Source of the DNA: a bacterium
GTDB taxonomy: Bacteria > Actinomycetota > Thermoleophilia > Solirubrobacterales > 70-9
NCBI GenBank assembly: GCA_002919115.1
Contig: PKER01000187.1
Span: 1-17,322, forward strand
Direction: 5' to 3'
Length of the DNA: 17,322 bases
The notes beneath the pieces were generated by a model, which was not told the DNA's origin, did not search any database, and saw only the letters and a program-made list of their open reading frames with translations. Positions 1 to 6,898 of this stretch are shown here, one piece after another (the first letter of the stretch is position 1; every line of letters starts with the position of its first letter). The translations under genes were made by a program, and so were the position numbers.

Positions 1-307
1 CAGCCCCGCGGGCGCGGGGGCGGGCGGGCCCGCCCTCGCGGGGGGGGGCGCCGGTGTGGGCCCCCCCGAGCCCCGCCACATCGCCCGCCTGCGCGAGCTG
101 ATGCCGCGGTCGATCTTCCTGTTGCCGGGCGTCGGCGCCCAGGGCGGCAGCGCGTCCGAGCTCGCCGACGCGTTCGCGGCGGGCAAGGCGAGCGCGATCG
201 TCACGGCCTCGCGCTCGGTCGCCGGCGCCGACGACCCGCGCGCCGCGGCCGAGCGCCTGCGCGAGGAGGTTTGGGAAGCCGCTTGCCGCGGCGCCGCGAC
301 GGGTTAG
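1..307 (+). CDS. pyrF: Orotidine 5'-phosphate decarboxylase, C-terminal part (5' truncated)
   Basis: PyrF decarboxylates OMP to UMP, the last step of de novo pyrimidine synthesis, in the cytoplasm. Only the C-terminal ~100 residues are in the window. The readable part has HIARLRELMP followed by FLLPGVGAQGG and then a TASRSV stretch, which match the phosphate-binding loops at the end of the TIM barrel in the longer actinobacterial/proteobacterial PyrF type. The frame ends at TAG 305-307. The family normally has a VGAT-like motif just before the helix that starts at EPRHIA. Here that stretch (about bases 38-70) reads as a run of Gly, Ala and Pro from G/C homopolymers, so the first ~65 bases may be poorly called sequence at a contig end. 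The LysM gene follows after about 50 bases. The family call is firm; the sequence of the first 20 residues is not. Confidence 0.82.
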   Translation, partial: SPAGAGAGGPALAGGGAGVGPPEPRHIARLRELMPRSIFLLPGVGAQGGSASELADAFAAGKASAIVTASRSVAGADDPRAAAERLREEVWEAACRGAATG

Positions 308-326
308 CGCGGGCATGGCAGAGGGG

Positions 327-332
327 TACCAT
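327..332 (+). promoter_or_regulatory. Possible -10 element (TACCAT) for the LysM/carboxypeptidase pair
   Basis: TACCAT lies 28 bases before the LysM ATG in the short pyrF-LysM gap and fits the TANNNT pattern seen before several other genes here. No good -35 is visible: TTAGCG at 304-309 has the right 17-base spacing but a weak match. The genes could equally be transcribed from upstream of pyrF. Confidence 0.28.
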
Positions 333-360
333 CGGGCTGGTTCCAGTCAGGGGCCTACCC

Positions 361-729
361 ATGGCGGCGACGACAGCGAGACAACCGGGAGGGGGGTCAC
401 GGATCGCGGCGCGGATCCTCGTGCCGCTGGCCCTCATCGCCTGCGCCGCGGCGGTGGTCGCGCTCGTCGCCGACACGCTGAGCGCCTCCGACGAGCCCGC
501 GCAGAGGCAGCAGGGCCAGCGCCAGGCGGGCTCGGCCGGCGACGGCGGGGGCGACCGTGGCAAGCCCGCGAAGGGGGGCGGCAAGCCCAAGGAGTACGTG
601 GTGGAGCCCGGCGACACGCTGAGCGGGATCGCCGAGAAGACCGGCGTGCCGATCGACCGCATCATCCGCCGCAACCCGGACCTCGACCCGCGCGTGCTGA
701 ACGCCGGGCAGGTCATCAAGCTGCGCTGA
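361..729 (+). CDS. Membrane-anchored LysM domain protein
   Basis: A 122-residue protein in three parts. A short charged N-terminus is followed by one hydrophobic segment (about residues 16-40), then a Gly/Gln/Lys-rich flexible linker (41-77), then one C-terminal LysM domain (79-122) with the typical YVVEPGDTLSGIA opening, an RNP turn and the GQVIKL ending. LysM domains bind N-acetylglucosamine-containing glycans, here probably peptidoglycan outside the membrane; there is no catalytic domain. ATG 361 is chosen because an AGGGG ribosome binding site lies 7 bases upstream and the protein then begins just before the membrane segment; a TTG at 271 in the same frame would run back into pyrF. The stop codon overlaps the proposed CTG start of the downstream D,D-carboxypeptidase, which suggests co-translation and a shared role at the wall. 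The precise function is unknown. Confidence 0.85.
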   Translation: MAATTARQPGGGSRIAARILVPLALIACAAAVVALVADTLSASDEPAQRQQGQRQAGSAGDGGGDRGKPAKGGGKPKEYVVEPGDTLSGIAEKTGVPIDRIIRRNPDLDPRVLNAGQVIKLR

Positions 730-1955
730 GCGCCGTCCGACGCACCCGGGCGGCGGCTCGCGCGCTCGCCGCGCTCGCGGCGCTGCTCGCCGCCTGCGTG
801 GCGCTGGCGCCCGCGCCCGCCGCCGCCCAGAAGCGCCCGCCCAAGGACCTGCCCGCCGCGAGCTGGATCCTGGTCGACGGCCGCGAGGGCGACGTCCTCG
901 CCAAGGGCAACCCGCGCCGGGCGGCGCCGATGGCGAGCACGACCAAGATGATGACCGCGTACCTGGCCGCCAAGGAGCTGCGTCCGAACCAGGTCGTCAC
1001 CGCCCCGCGCTACCGGGCGAACCCGGTGGAGTCGGTGCTGGGCCTGCGCCCCGGCGAGCGCATCAAGGTCCGCGACCTGCTCTACGGCCTGATGCTCGCC
1101 TCGGGGAACGACGCCGCGGTCGCGCTCGCCCGCGCCGTCGCGGGCTCCGACGCCGCGTTCGTGCGCCGGATGAACACGACGGCCGCGGCGCTCGGGCTCA
1201 CCGACACCCACTACGAGGACCCGATCGGCATCGGCGAGGGCAACGTCTCGAGCCCGCGCGACCTCGTCCGCCTCGCCGCCGAGCTGCGCAAGGTCCCGCT
1301 GCTGCGCGAGATCGTGGACACCCCCGAGATCACCCTGCGCAGCGGCGCCGTTCCGCGCACGGTCACGAACCGCAACACGCTCGTGCGCACGGTGCCGTGG
1401 GTCGACGGCGTGAAGACCGGTTACACGGCCGCCGCCGGGAACGTCCTCGTCGCCTCCGGCGAGCGGCTCGGCATGCCGGTGTTCTCCGCGGTGATGGGCG
1501 CCCCCAGCGAGGCGGCCCGCGACGCGGCCTCGCTCGAGCTCCTGCGCTACGGGGTCTCCCTGTACCGGCGGCAGGCGCCCGTGCGCCAGGGCGAGCGGTT
1601 CGCCGCGGTGCCCCTGCGCTTCCGCGACCAGAAGCTCCCTCTCGTTGCGGCCCGCGACCTCCGCCTGGTCGTCCGGCGCGACCAGGAGGTCGAGACGCGC
1701 GTGCGCGCCCCCGAGGAGGTCGACGGTCCGGTCGAGAAGGGGGAGATGCTGGGCCGCGTCACGGTCCTGGTCGACGGCGAGCGCGTCGCGAGCGCCGGGC
1801 TCGTCGCGGCGCGCAGCGTGGAGGCCGCCACCCTCGTGGACCGCATCGACGCCGCGCTTCCGGGCGGCCGCATCGTCGTCTGGGCGGGGCTGGTTGTCGC
1901 CGCCGGGCTGATCCTGATAGCACTCTTACGTGCAGCCCGAAGGCGGACGGGGTAG
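726..1955 (+). CDS. D-alanyl-D-alanine carboxypeptidase (peptidase S11, PBP5-like)
   Basis: A penicillin-binding D,D-carboxypeptidase that removes the terminal D-Ala of peptidoglycan stem peptides outside the membrane. With a start at 726 it has 409 residues. All three S11 active-site motifs are present: STTK (Ser71, Lys74), SGN (126-128) and KTG (230-232). A PBP5-type C-terminal beta domain covers about 255-350, and a membrane anchor (about 383-402) precedes an Arg-rich tail. No ATG, GTG or TTG lies in frame at a suitable place. CTG 726 overlaps the LysM stop (CTGA) and yields a proper signal peptide: an Arg-rich n-region, an Ala/Leu core and a cleavage site near AAAQ35. GTG 798 would cut away most of that signal peptide. 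The frame stays open upstream through the LysM gene, but that part reads as shadow sequence. Function is firm; the start is inferred. Confidence 0.9.
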   Translation: MSAVRRTRAAARALAALAALLAACVALAPAPAAAQKRPPKDLPAASWILVDGREGDVLAKGNPRRAAPMASTTKMMTAYLAAKELRPNQVVTAPRYRANPVESVLGLRPGERIKVRDLLYGLMLASGNDAAVALARAVAGSDAAFVRRMNTTAAALGLTDTHYEDPIGIGEGNVSSPRDLVRLAAELRKVPLLREIVDTPEITLRSGAVPRTVTNRNTLVRTVPWVDGVKTGYTAAAGNVLVASGERLGMPVFSAVMGAPSEAARDAASLELLRYGVSLYRRQAPVRQGERFAAVPLRFRDQKLPLVAARDLRLVVRRDQEVETRVRAPEEVDGPVEKGEMLGRVTVLVDGERVASAGLVAARSVEAATLVDRIDAALPGGRIVVWAGLVVAAGLILIALLRAARRRTG

Positions 1956-2002
1956 CCTCGGTCTGACCCGCCCGCCCCACAGTTGGCGAGAACCGACCTG
2001 TC

Positions 2003-2962
2003 GTGATTCTCACCGTCACACTCAACGCTGCCATCGACCGCACGGTCGCCGTCCCCAATTTCCGCCTCGGCCAGCGACACCGCGCCGTGGAGTCGCGCAC
2101 CGTGGCCGGCGGCAAGGGGGTCAACGTCGCCCGTGCGCTCAAGCTGCTCGGCCGCCCCGTGATCGCGACCGGCCTGGCCGGTGGGCCGACCGGGACCCGC
2201 ATCCTCGAGCGGCTCGCCGAGGAGGCGATCCTCAACGACTTCACGCGCATCCACGGCGACTCGCGCACGAACCTGGCGGTCGTCGATCCCACCTCGAACG
2301 AGCAGACCGAGATCAACGAGCGCGGCCCCGAGGTCAGCGCCGAGGAGATCGACCGCTTCGTCGAGAAGCTGCTCTACCTCGCGCAGGGCGCGCGGATCTG
2401 CGTGCTCGCCGGCAGCGTCCCGCCGGGCGTCGAGCCCGACGTGTACGCCCGGCTCACGCAGGCGCTGCGCGGGCTCGGGGTGGTGACGATCCTCGACACC
2501 GACGGCGAGTCGATGCGCGCGGGCCTGCGCGCCAACCCGGACGTGGTCGCCCCCAACCAGAGCGAGGCCGAGGAAGCCGTCGGCCACGAGTTCAACGACA
2601 CGGACGACCGCGACGCTGGGCTCGCCGCGCTGATCGAGATGGGCGCGGGGGAGGCGATCATCACGCTGCCCTCGGGCTGCGCGGCGATCGTCGGCAAGGG
2701 CCCCGAGCGGCGCCGCTACGAGGTGTCGATCGAGCCGCTCGACCCCGTCTCCACGGTCGGCTCGGGCGACGCGTTCCTGGCGGGCTACGTCGCCGCGCGC
2801 TACGAGGGCGCGAGCCCGCGCGACTGCCTGGCGTTCGGGGTGGCCTGCGGCGCCGAGTCGACGCAGCACTTCGGCGCCGGGACGCTCGACCGCCGCGAGG
2901 CCGAGCGCCTGCTGAACCGCGTCGAGGTGCGCGAGTCGGACGTCGCGGCCGGCGTCGCCTGA
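2003..2962 (+). CDS. 1-phosphofructokinase-family hexose kinase (PfkB superfamily, FruK-like)
   Basis: A 319-residue sugar-phosphate kinase of the PfkB/ribokinase fold, cytoplasmic. The N-terminus ILTVTLNAAID matches the FruK/LacC-type opening, although the usual TLNPA reads TLNAA. PfkB signature 1 (AGGKGVNVARAL, about residues 34-45) and signature 2 (STVGSGDAFLAGY, with catalytic base Asp256) are intact. Length is normal. The family phosphorylates fructose-1-P, tagatose-6-P or fructose-6-P; sequence alone does not settle which, and there are no PTS or fructose-operon genes beside it, so fruK is not assigned. The start is GTG 2003, the only one that gives the conserved N-terminus. There is no clear Shine-Dalgarno, and the gap to the carboxypeptidase is 47 bases. 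A GC-rich hairpin follows the stop at once. Confidence 0.88.
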   Translation: MILTVTLNAAIDRTVAVPNFRLGQRHRAVESRTVAGGKGVNVARALKLLGRPVIATGLAGGPTGTRILERLAEEAILNDFTRIHGDSRTNLAVVDPTSNEQTEINERGPEVSAEEIDRFVEKLLYLAQGARICVLAGSVPPGVEPDVYARLTQALRGLGVVTILDTDGESMRAGLRANPDVVAPNQSEAEEAVGHEFNDTDDRDAGLAALIEMGAGEAIITLPSGCAAIVGKGPERRRYEVSIEPLDPVSTVGSGDAFLAGYVAARYEGASPRDCLAFGVACGAESTQHFGAGTLDRREAERLLNRVEVRESDVAAGVA

Positions 2963-2963
2963 G

Positions 2964-2988
2964 GGCCGTCAGGGCCCCTGAACGGGCC
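2964..2988 (+). terminator. GC-rich hairpin right after the PfkB-family gene
   Basis: An imperfect stem-loop: CAGGG (2970-2974) pairs with CCCTG (2976-2980), and the outer GGCCGT (2965-2970) pairs with the ACGGGCC side (2982-2988) with small bulges. It starts one base after the stop codon and is followed by GGTTTACC rather than a real T run. It may slow or end transcription of the kinase gene. It also overlaps where the -35 of the next promoter would be. Confidence 0.35.
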
Positions 2989-3007
2989 GGTTTACCGCTG
3001 TTATCAT
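2978..3007 (+). promoter_or_regulatory. Promoter-like site for the small RNA/leader before guaB3
   Basis: TATCAT at 3002-3007 is a good -10 hexamer for such GC-rich DNA. The same hexamer precedes rplM. CTGAAC at 2978-2983 is a half-matching -35 with an 18-base spacer. Transcription would begin about 3013-3015, exactly where the first hairpin of the downstream structured RNA starts. Confidence 0.45.
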
Positions 3008-3013
3008 CGCTGA

Positions 3014-3081
3014 GACCTTGGAGCACGAGGTCGCGGCAGCGCAATTTGCGGCTTTTCAGCCCCTCTCCGAGGGGCTTTTTT
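3014..3081 (+). ncRNA. Candidate small RNA or guaB3 leader/attenuator (unrecognised family)
   Basis: Three stem-loops follow a promoter-like TATCAT. Stem 1 is GACCTTG (3014-3020) with CGAGGTC (3026-3032) and a GAGCA loop, with one G-T pair. Stem 2 is CGCA (3040-3043) with TGCG (3047-3050) around ATT, followed by TTTT. Stem 3 (3058-3076) is an 8-bp intrinsic terminator with six T. The unit is about 68 bases, does not code for a convincing peptide and does not match an RNA family I recognise. It could be a free-standing sRNA, or a leader that ends transcription before guaB3 unless relieved. The structures are read directly; the function is inferred. Confidence 0.42.
3058..3081 (+). terminator. 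Intrinsic terminator upstream of guaB3
   Basis: AGCCCCTC (3058-3065) pairs perfectly with GAGGGGCT (3069-3076) around a TCC loop and is followed by six T (3076-3081). It is the clearest Rho-independent terminator in the window. Confidence 0.85.
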
Positions 3082-3097
3082 CGTCCGCGACCGGACG

Positions 3098-3125
3098 TAG
3101 CCTGGACGCTTCAATCGAGAAGGAG
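3098..3125 (+). promoter_or_regulatory. Possible guaB3 -10 (TAGCCT) and ribosome binding site
   Basis: TAGCCT at 3098-3103 follows a small hairpin (CGTCCG 3082-3087 with CGGACG 3092-3097) and could start a transcript that bypasses the terminator just upstream. GAAGGAG at 3119-3125 is a strong Shine-Dalgarno 10 bases before GTG 3136 and decides that start. The -10 is tentative; the ribosome binding site is clear. Confidence 0.45.
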
Positions 3126-3135
3126 AAGAGCACGG

Positions 3136-4341
3136 GTGGAAGTCGAGATCGGTAGGGGCAAGAAGGGTCGCAGGGCTTACGGGTTCGACGACATCGCCAT
3201 CGTTCCGTCGAGGCGCACGCGCGACCCTGACGACGTCGACATCAGCTGGAACCTCGGCCCCTATCGGTTTGAGCTGCCCCTCATGGCCTCGGCCATGGAC
3301 GGGGTGGTGAGCCCGGCGACGGCGATCGAGATCGGCCGCCTGGGCGGGCTCGGCGTGCTCAACCTCGAGGGGATCTGGTCGCGCTACGAGAACGCCGAGG
3401 AGAAGCTCGCCGAGATCGCGGCGGCTCCGGCGGACCAGGCGACCCGGATCATGCAGGAGATCTACCAGGAGCCGCTCAAGCCCGAGCTCATGGCGCAGCG
3501 GATCGAGGAGATCAAGTCCGCTGGCGTCGTGGCCGCGGCGTCGCTCACGCCGCAGCGCGTCACCGACTACTACGAGGTCGCGCTCGAGGCCGGGCTCGAC
3601 ATCCTCGTGATCCAGGGCACCGTGATCTCCGCCGAGCACGTCTCGACGCGCTCCGAGCCGCTCAACCTCAAGAAGTTCATCGCCGAGGTTCCGGTCCCGG
3701 TCGTCGCCGGCGGCTGCGCCTCGTACGCGACCGGCCTGCACCTGATGCGCACCGGCGCCGTCGGCGTCCTCGTCGGCGTCGGCCCGGGCGCCGCCTGTAC
3801 GACCCGCGGCGTGCTCGGGATCGGCGTGCCGCAGGCGACCGCGATCGCCGACGTGGCGGCGGCCCGGTCGCAGCACATGCTGGAGACCGGCGAGTACTGC
3901 AACGTGATCGCCGACGGCGGCATGCGCACGGGCGGCGACGTCTCCAAGGCGATCGCCTGCGGCGCCGACGCGGTGATGATCGGCTCGCCGCTCGCCCGGG
4001 CCAAGGAGGCCCCGGGCCGCGGGTTCCACTGGGGCATGGCGACGTTCCATCCCTCGCTCCCGCGCGGCACCCGGGTCGCCACGAAGCAGGACGGCACGCT
4101 CGAGGAGATCCTGCTCGGCCCCGCGCACGAGAACGACGGCACGTTCAACCTGATGGGCGCGCTGCGGACCTCGATGGCCACCTGCGGCTACGAGGACATC
4201 CGCGACTTCCAGCGCGCCGAGGTGATGGTCGCGCCGGCCCTGCAGACCGAGGGCAAGCTCCTGCAGCGCGCGCAGCAGGTCGGCATGGGCTCCAACGGGC
4301 GCGCCGCGGTGGCGGCGGGCGTCGCGGTATCGGATGACTGA
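3136..4341 (+). CDS. guaB3: GuaB3-family IMP dehydrogenase-related protein
   Basis: A 401-residue TIM-barrel enzyme of the IMP dehydrogenase/GMP reductase superfamily. It opens with VEIGRGKKGRRAYGFDD and continues with AIVPSRRT, as in GuaB3 proteins of actinobacteria. The phosphate-binding and active-site loop reads GPGAACTTRG, with the likely catalytic Cys at residue 221, followed by the ADGGMRTGGD, ACGADAVMIGSPLA and MGALRTSMA segments. Canonical GuaB is about 490 residues because of a CBS (Bateman) pair inserted in the barrel; this protein lacks it, so it should lack the nucleotide control that pair gives. The retained Cys loop fits oxidation of IMP to XMP with NAD+, although IMPDH versus another activity is less certain for this subgroup. 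Start GTG 3136 has a strong ribosome binding site. The last 8 bases overlap guaA, whose product uses XMP, so the pair probably forms a translationally coupled GMP module. Confidence 0.9.
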   Translation: MEVEIGRGKKGRRAYGFDDIAIVPSRRTRDPDDVDISWNLGPYRFELPLMASAMDGVVSPATAIEIGRLGGLGVLNLEGIWSRYENAEEKLAEIAAAPADQATRIMQEIYQEPLKPELMAQRIEEIKSAGVVAAASLTPQRVTDYYEVALEAGLDILVIQGTVISAEHVSTRSEPLNLKKFIAEVPVPVVAGGCASYATGLHLMRTGAVGVLVGVGPGAACTTRGVLGIGVPQATAIADVAAARSQHMLETGEYCNVIADGGMRTGGDVSKAIACGADAVMIGSPLARAKEAPGRGFHWGMATFHPSLPRGTRVATKQDGTLEEILLGPAHENDGTFNLMGALRTSMATCGYEDIRDFQRAEVMVAPALQTEGKLLQRAQQVGMGSNGRAAVAAGVAVSDD

Positions 4342-6028
4342 ACCCACGCTCGCCCCGGACCAAGAGGAGGGCGCCATCCGCCCGGATCGCCAGCCCGAGG
4401 TCCCCGGGGCGAGCACGGCGGCGCGGGCCGTCACCGAAGGCGAGCCCGCGTCCCCCGCCGCGGCGGCGGTCGAGCCGCCTGAGTCCGCGCGCGAGGAGGT
4501 CCTCGTGCTCGACTTCGGCGGGCAGTACTCGCAGCTCATCGCCCGCCGGATCCGCGAGTGCGGGGTGTACGCCGAGCTCCTGCCCTACTCGACGCCGGTG
4601 GACCGGATCGCCGCGCGCTCGCCGCGCGCGCTCGTCCTCTCCGGCGGGCCTGCCTCCGTGTACGCGGAGGGGGCGCCCGCGCTTCCCACCGAGCTGCTCG
4701 AGCTCGGCGTCCCGGTGCTGGGCATCTGCTACGGCATGCAGGCCATGGCCCACGCCCTCGGCGGCCGCGTCGAGGCCGCGGAGGCGGGCGAGTTCGGCCG
4801 CACCCGGCTCGAGGTCGCAGGCGACGGCGGCCGCCTGCTCGGTGGCCTGCCCACCGAGCAGCAGTGCTGGATGAGCCACCGCGACTGCGTGCGCGAGGCG
4901 CCCCCCGGGTTCGTCGCGCTCGCCGCGAGCCCCGGCTCGCCGGTCGCCGCGTGCGAGTCCGTCGAGCGCGGGCTCTACGGGATCCAGTTCCACCCCGAGG
5001 TCGTCCACACGCCGTACGGCACGCAGATCCTCGAGCGCTTCTTGCGCGAGATCGCGGGGTGCGAGGAGCGGTGGTCGCCCGCTTCGGTGATCGACGAGCA
5101 GGTCGAGCGCATCCGCGCCCAGGTCGGTGACGCCGAGGTGATCTGCGGGCTCTCCGGCGGCGTCGATTCGGCGACGGCGGCCGCGCTCGTCCACAGGGCG
5201 GTCGGCGACCAGCTCACCTGCGTGCTCGTCGACCACGGCCTGATGCGCAAGAACGAGGCCGAGCAGGTGGTCCACGCCTTCCGCGACGAGCTCGGCGTCA
5301 AGCTCGTCCACGTCGACGCTCAGGACCGCTTCCTCGCGCGCCTTGCGGGCGTCACCGAGCCCGAGGCCAAGCGCAAGATCATCGGCGAGGAGTTCATCCG
5401 GGTCTTCGAGGAGGAGGCGCGCAAGCTCAAGGACGCGAGCTTCCTCGTGCAGGGCACGCTGTACTCGGACGTGATCGAGTCCGGGGGCGACGGCAACGGC
5501 GCCGCGACGATCAAGTCGCACCACAACGTCGGCGGCCTCCCTGAGGACCTCGACTTCGACCTCGTGGAGCCGCTGCGCCTGCTGTTCAAGGACGAGGTCC
5601 GCGCCGTGGCCACCGAGCTCGGCCTGCCCGACCGGATCGTCTGGCGCCAGCCCTTCCCGGGGCCGGGCCTCGGCATCCGGATCGTGGGCGGCGAGGTCAC
5701 CCGCGAGCGCCTCGACATCCTGCGCGAGGCCGACGCGATCCTCCAGGAGGAGATTCGCGCCGCCGGCCTCTACCGCGAGCTGTGGCAGTCCTTCTGCGTG
5801 CTACCGGTGGTGCGCTCGGTCGGCGTCCAGGGGGACGGCCGCACCTACGCCTACCCGATCGTGATCAGGGCGGTGACCTCCGAGGACGCGATGACGGCGG
5901 ACTGGGCACGGCTGCCCTACGACCTGCTCGAGCGCGTCTCGAACCGGATCATCAACGAGGTCCAGGGCGTGAACCGCGTGGCGCTCGACATCTCGTCGAA
6001 GCCGCCCGCGACGATCGAGTGGGAGTAG
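4334..6028 (+). CDS. guaA: GMP synthase (glutamine-hydrolysing)
   Basis: Converts XMP, ATP and glutamine to GMP; cytoplasmic. There are 564 residues against the usual ~515-525. The core begins near residue 54 (VLVLDFGGQYSQLIARR). The class I glutaminase domain has its nucleophile Cys132 in GICYGMQ, with His220 and Glu222 in FHPEV. The ATP-pyrophosphatase P-loop SGGVDS is at 274-279, and the C-terminal dimerisation domain (QPFPGPGLGIRI to the terminal KPPATIEWE) is complete. The first ~53 residues are an Ala/Pro/Glu-rich extension with no domain I recognise. ATG 4334 overlaps the end of guaB3, which argues for coupling, but it has only a weak ribosome binding site, so a later start cannot be excluded. 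Transcription ends against the leftward methyltransferase gene; the 72-base gap is GC-rich with weak hairpins only. Confidence 0.97.
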   Translation: MTEPTLAPDQEEGAIRPDRQPEVPGASTAARAVTEGEPASPAAAAVEPPESAREEVLVLDFGGQYSQLIARRIRECGVYAELLPYSTPVDRIAARSPRALVLSGGPASVYAEGAPALPTELLELGVPVLGICYGMQAMAHALGGRVEAAEAGEFGRTRLEVAGDGGRLLGGLPTEQQCWMSHRDCVREAPPGFVALAASPGSPVAACESVERGLYGIQFHPEVVHTPYGTQILERFLREIAGCEERWSPASVIDEQVERIRAQVGDAEVICGLSGGVDSATAAALVHRAVGDQLTCVLVDHGLMRKNEAEQVVHAFRDELGVKLVHVDAQDRFLARLAGVTEPEAKRKIIGEEFIRVFEEEARKLKDASFLVQGTLYSDVIESGGDGNGAATIKSHHNVGGLPEDLDFDLVEPLRLLFKDEVRAVATELGLPDRIVWRQPFPGPGLGIRIVGGEVTRERLDILREADAILQEEIRAAGLYRELWQSFCVLPVVRSVGVQGDGRTYAYPIVIRAVTSEDAMTADWARLPYDLLERVSNRIINEVQGVNRVALDISSKPPATIEWE

Positions 6029-6100
6029 CCCCGGGGCGCGGGGCCGCGGCGCCAAGCCGAGCCAGGGCGGGACGCCGCCGGGCGGAGGTTTGCAGCGCCC

Positions 6101-6871
6101 CTAGGGCTTGACCGCGACCCGGCAGCTCGTGTCGACCCGGTGCAGCAGCGGCGGGTCGGGCAGCGTCGCGAGGAACTCGTCCGTCGCGTCGCGCGCGCCC
6201 TCGTACTCGCCGTAGTCGTCGATGATCAGCACCCCGCCGGGGCTGATCCGCTCGTACAGGTGCTCGAGCTCGTGCTTGGTCGAGCGGTACCAGTCGGTGT
6301 CCAGCCGGCAGAGCGCGATGCGCTCGGGCGCGCGCTCGGGGATCGTGTCCTCGACGAGCCCCTGGATGATGTGGATGCGCTCGCTCGGGTGGCCCGTGCT
6401 CTCGACGAGCGCGCGCACCTGCTCGATCGGGATGTGCGCGAACACCGGGTGGGTGGTGATCGTCTCGTAGAGCTCGTCGGGCGTGCCGTCGGCCCAGGCG
6501 TGGCGGTCGCGCGCCTCGGGCTTGGGGAACTCGGTGAACGTGTCGAACAGGTAGAGCTCGCGGTCGCTGGCGCCCAGCTCGACGAGCGTGCTCGCGGCCG
6601 CCATCATGCTGCCGCCCCGCCAGACGCCGCACTCCACGATCGTCCCCTCGATGCCGTTGCGCACGATGTAGCGCACCGCGTCGCAGAGGGCCATGATCCG
6701 CTCCGGCGGCGTCAGCGTGTAGGGCTGGACGCGCTGGATGATGCGGCGCGTCGCCTCGTCGCAGTCCGGCGGGATCGGCGGCATGCCGTCGCGCGCGCGC
6801 ACCTCGTAGCCGAGGCGGCCCAGCACCCTGGCCCCAACCCGGGCGACGGTGTCTCCCACCCGTCCCGTCAT
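6101..6871 (-). CDS. TylF/MycF-type O-methyltransferase
   Basis: A 256-residue SAM-dependent methyltransferase of the TylF (macrocin O-methyltransferase) family. The SAM-binding region is IVECGVWRGGS (about residues 78-88), followed by LYLFDTFTEFP (Asp110). A metal-binding pattern typical of the family is present: LDTDWYRST (Asp191, Asp193) and IIDDYGEYEGA (Asp218, Asp219). Known members are Mg2+-dependent and methylate sugar hydroxyls in antibiotics; relatives in bacterial genomes often sit with polysaccharide genes. Here it follows a flippase-like membrane protein by 27 bases on the same strand, so methylation of an exported glycan is a reasonable guess, but the substrate is unknown. No glycosyltransferase is in the window. 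ATG at 6871 is the start; there is no strong ribosome binding site, so it may be read through from the flippase gene. Confidence 0.87.
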   Translation of the reverse strand: MTGRVGDTVARVGARVLGRLGYEVRARDGMPPIPPDCDEATRRIIQRVQPYTLTPPERIMALCDAVRYIVRNGIEGTIVECGVWRGGSMMAAASTLVELGASDRELYLFDTFTEFPKPEARDRHAWADGTPDELYETITTHPVFAHIPIEQVRALVESTGHPSERIHIIQGLVEDTIPERAPERIALCRLDTDWYRSTKHELEHLYERISPGGVLIIDDYGEYEGARDATDEFLATLPDPPLLHRVDTSCRVAVKP

Positions 6872-6898
6872 GCGCGGCGTACGGTAGACGACAGCCGC

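Noticed and set aside
315..725. Upstream open part of the carboxypeptidase frame as an N-terminal extension
   Set aside because: It overlaps the LysM gene in another frame, is Arg-rich shadow sequence, and would bury the signal peptide in the middle of the protein.
700..735. A programmed -1 frameshift fusing LysM to the carboxypeptidase
   Set aside because: There is no slippery heptamer near the LysM stop, and the downstream protein has its own complete signal peptide.
4361..4376. An ATC start for GuaA after a GAGGAGG sequence
   Set aside because: ATC starts are very rare and the purine run is simply two Glu codons and their neighbours; ATG 4334 overlapping guaB3 is more likely.
6029..6100. 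A bidirectional terminator between the converging guaA and methyltransferase genes
   Set aside because: There are GC-rich palindromes such as GCCCCGGGGC and a short CCGC/GCGG hairpin, but no T tract on either strand and no stem above the background for such GC-rich DNA.
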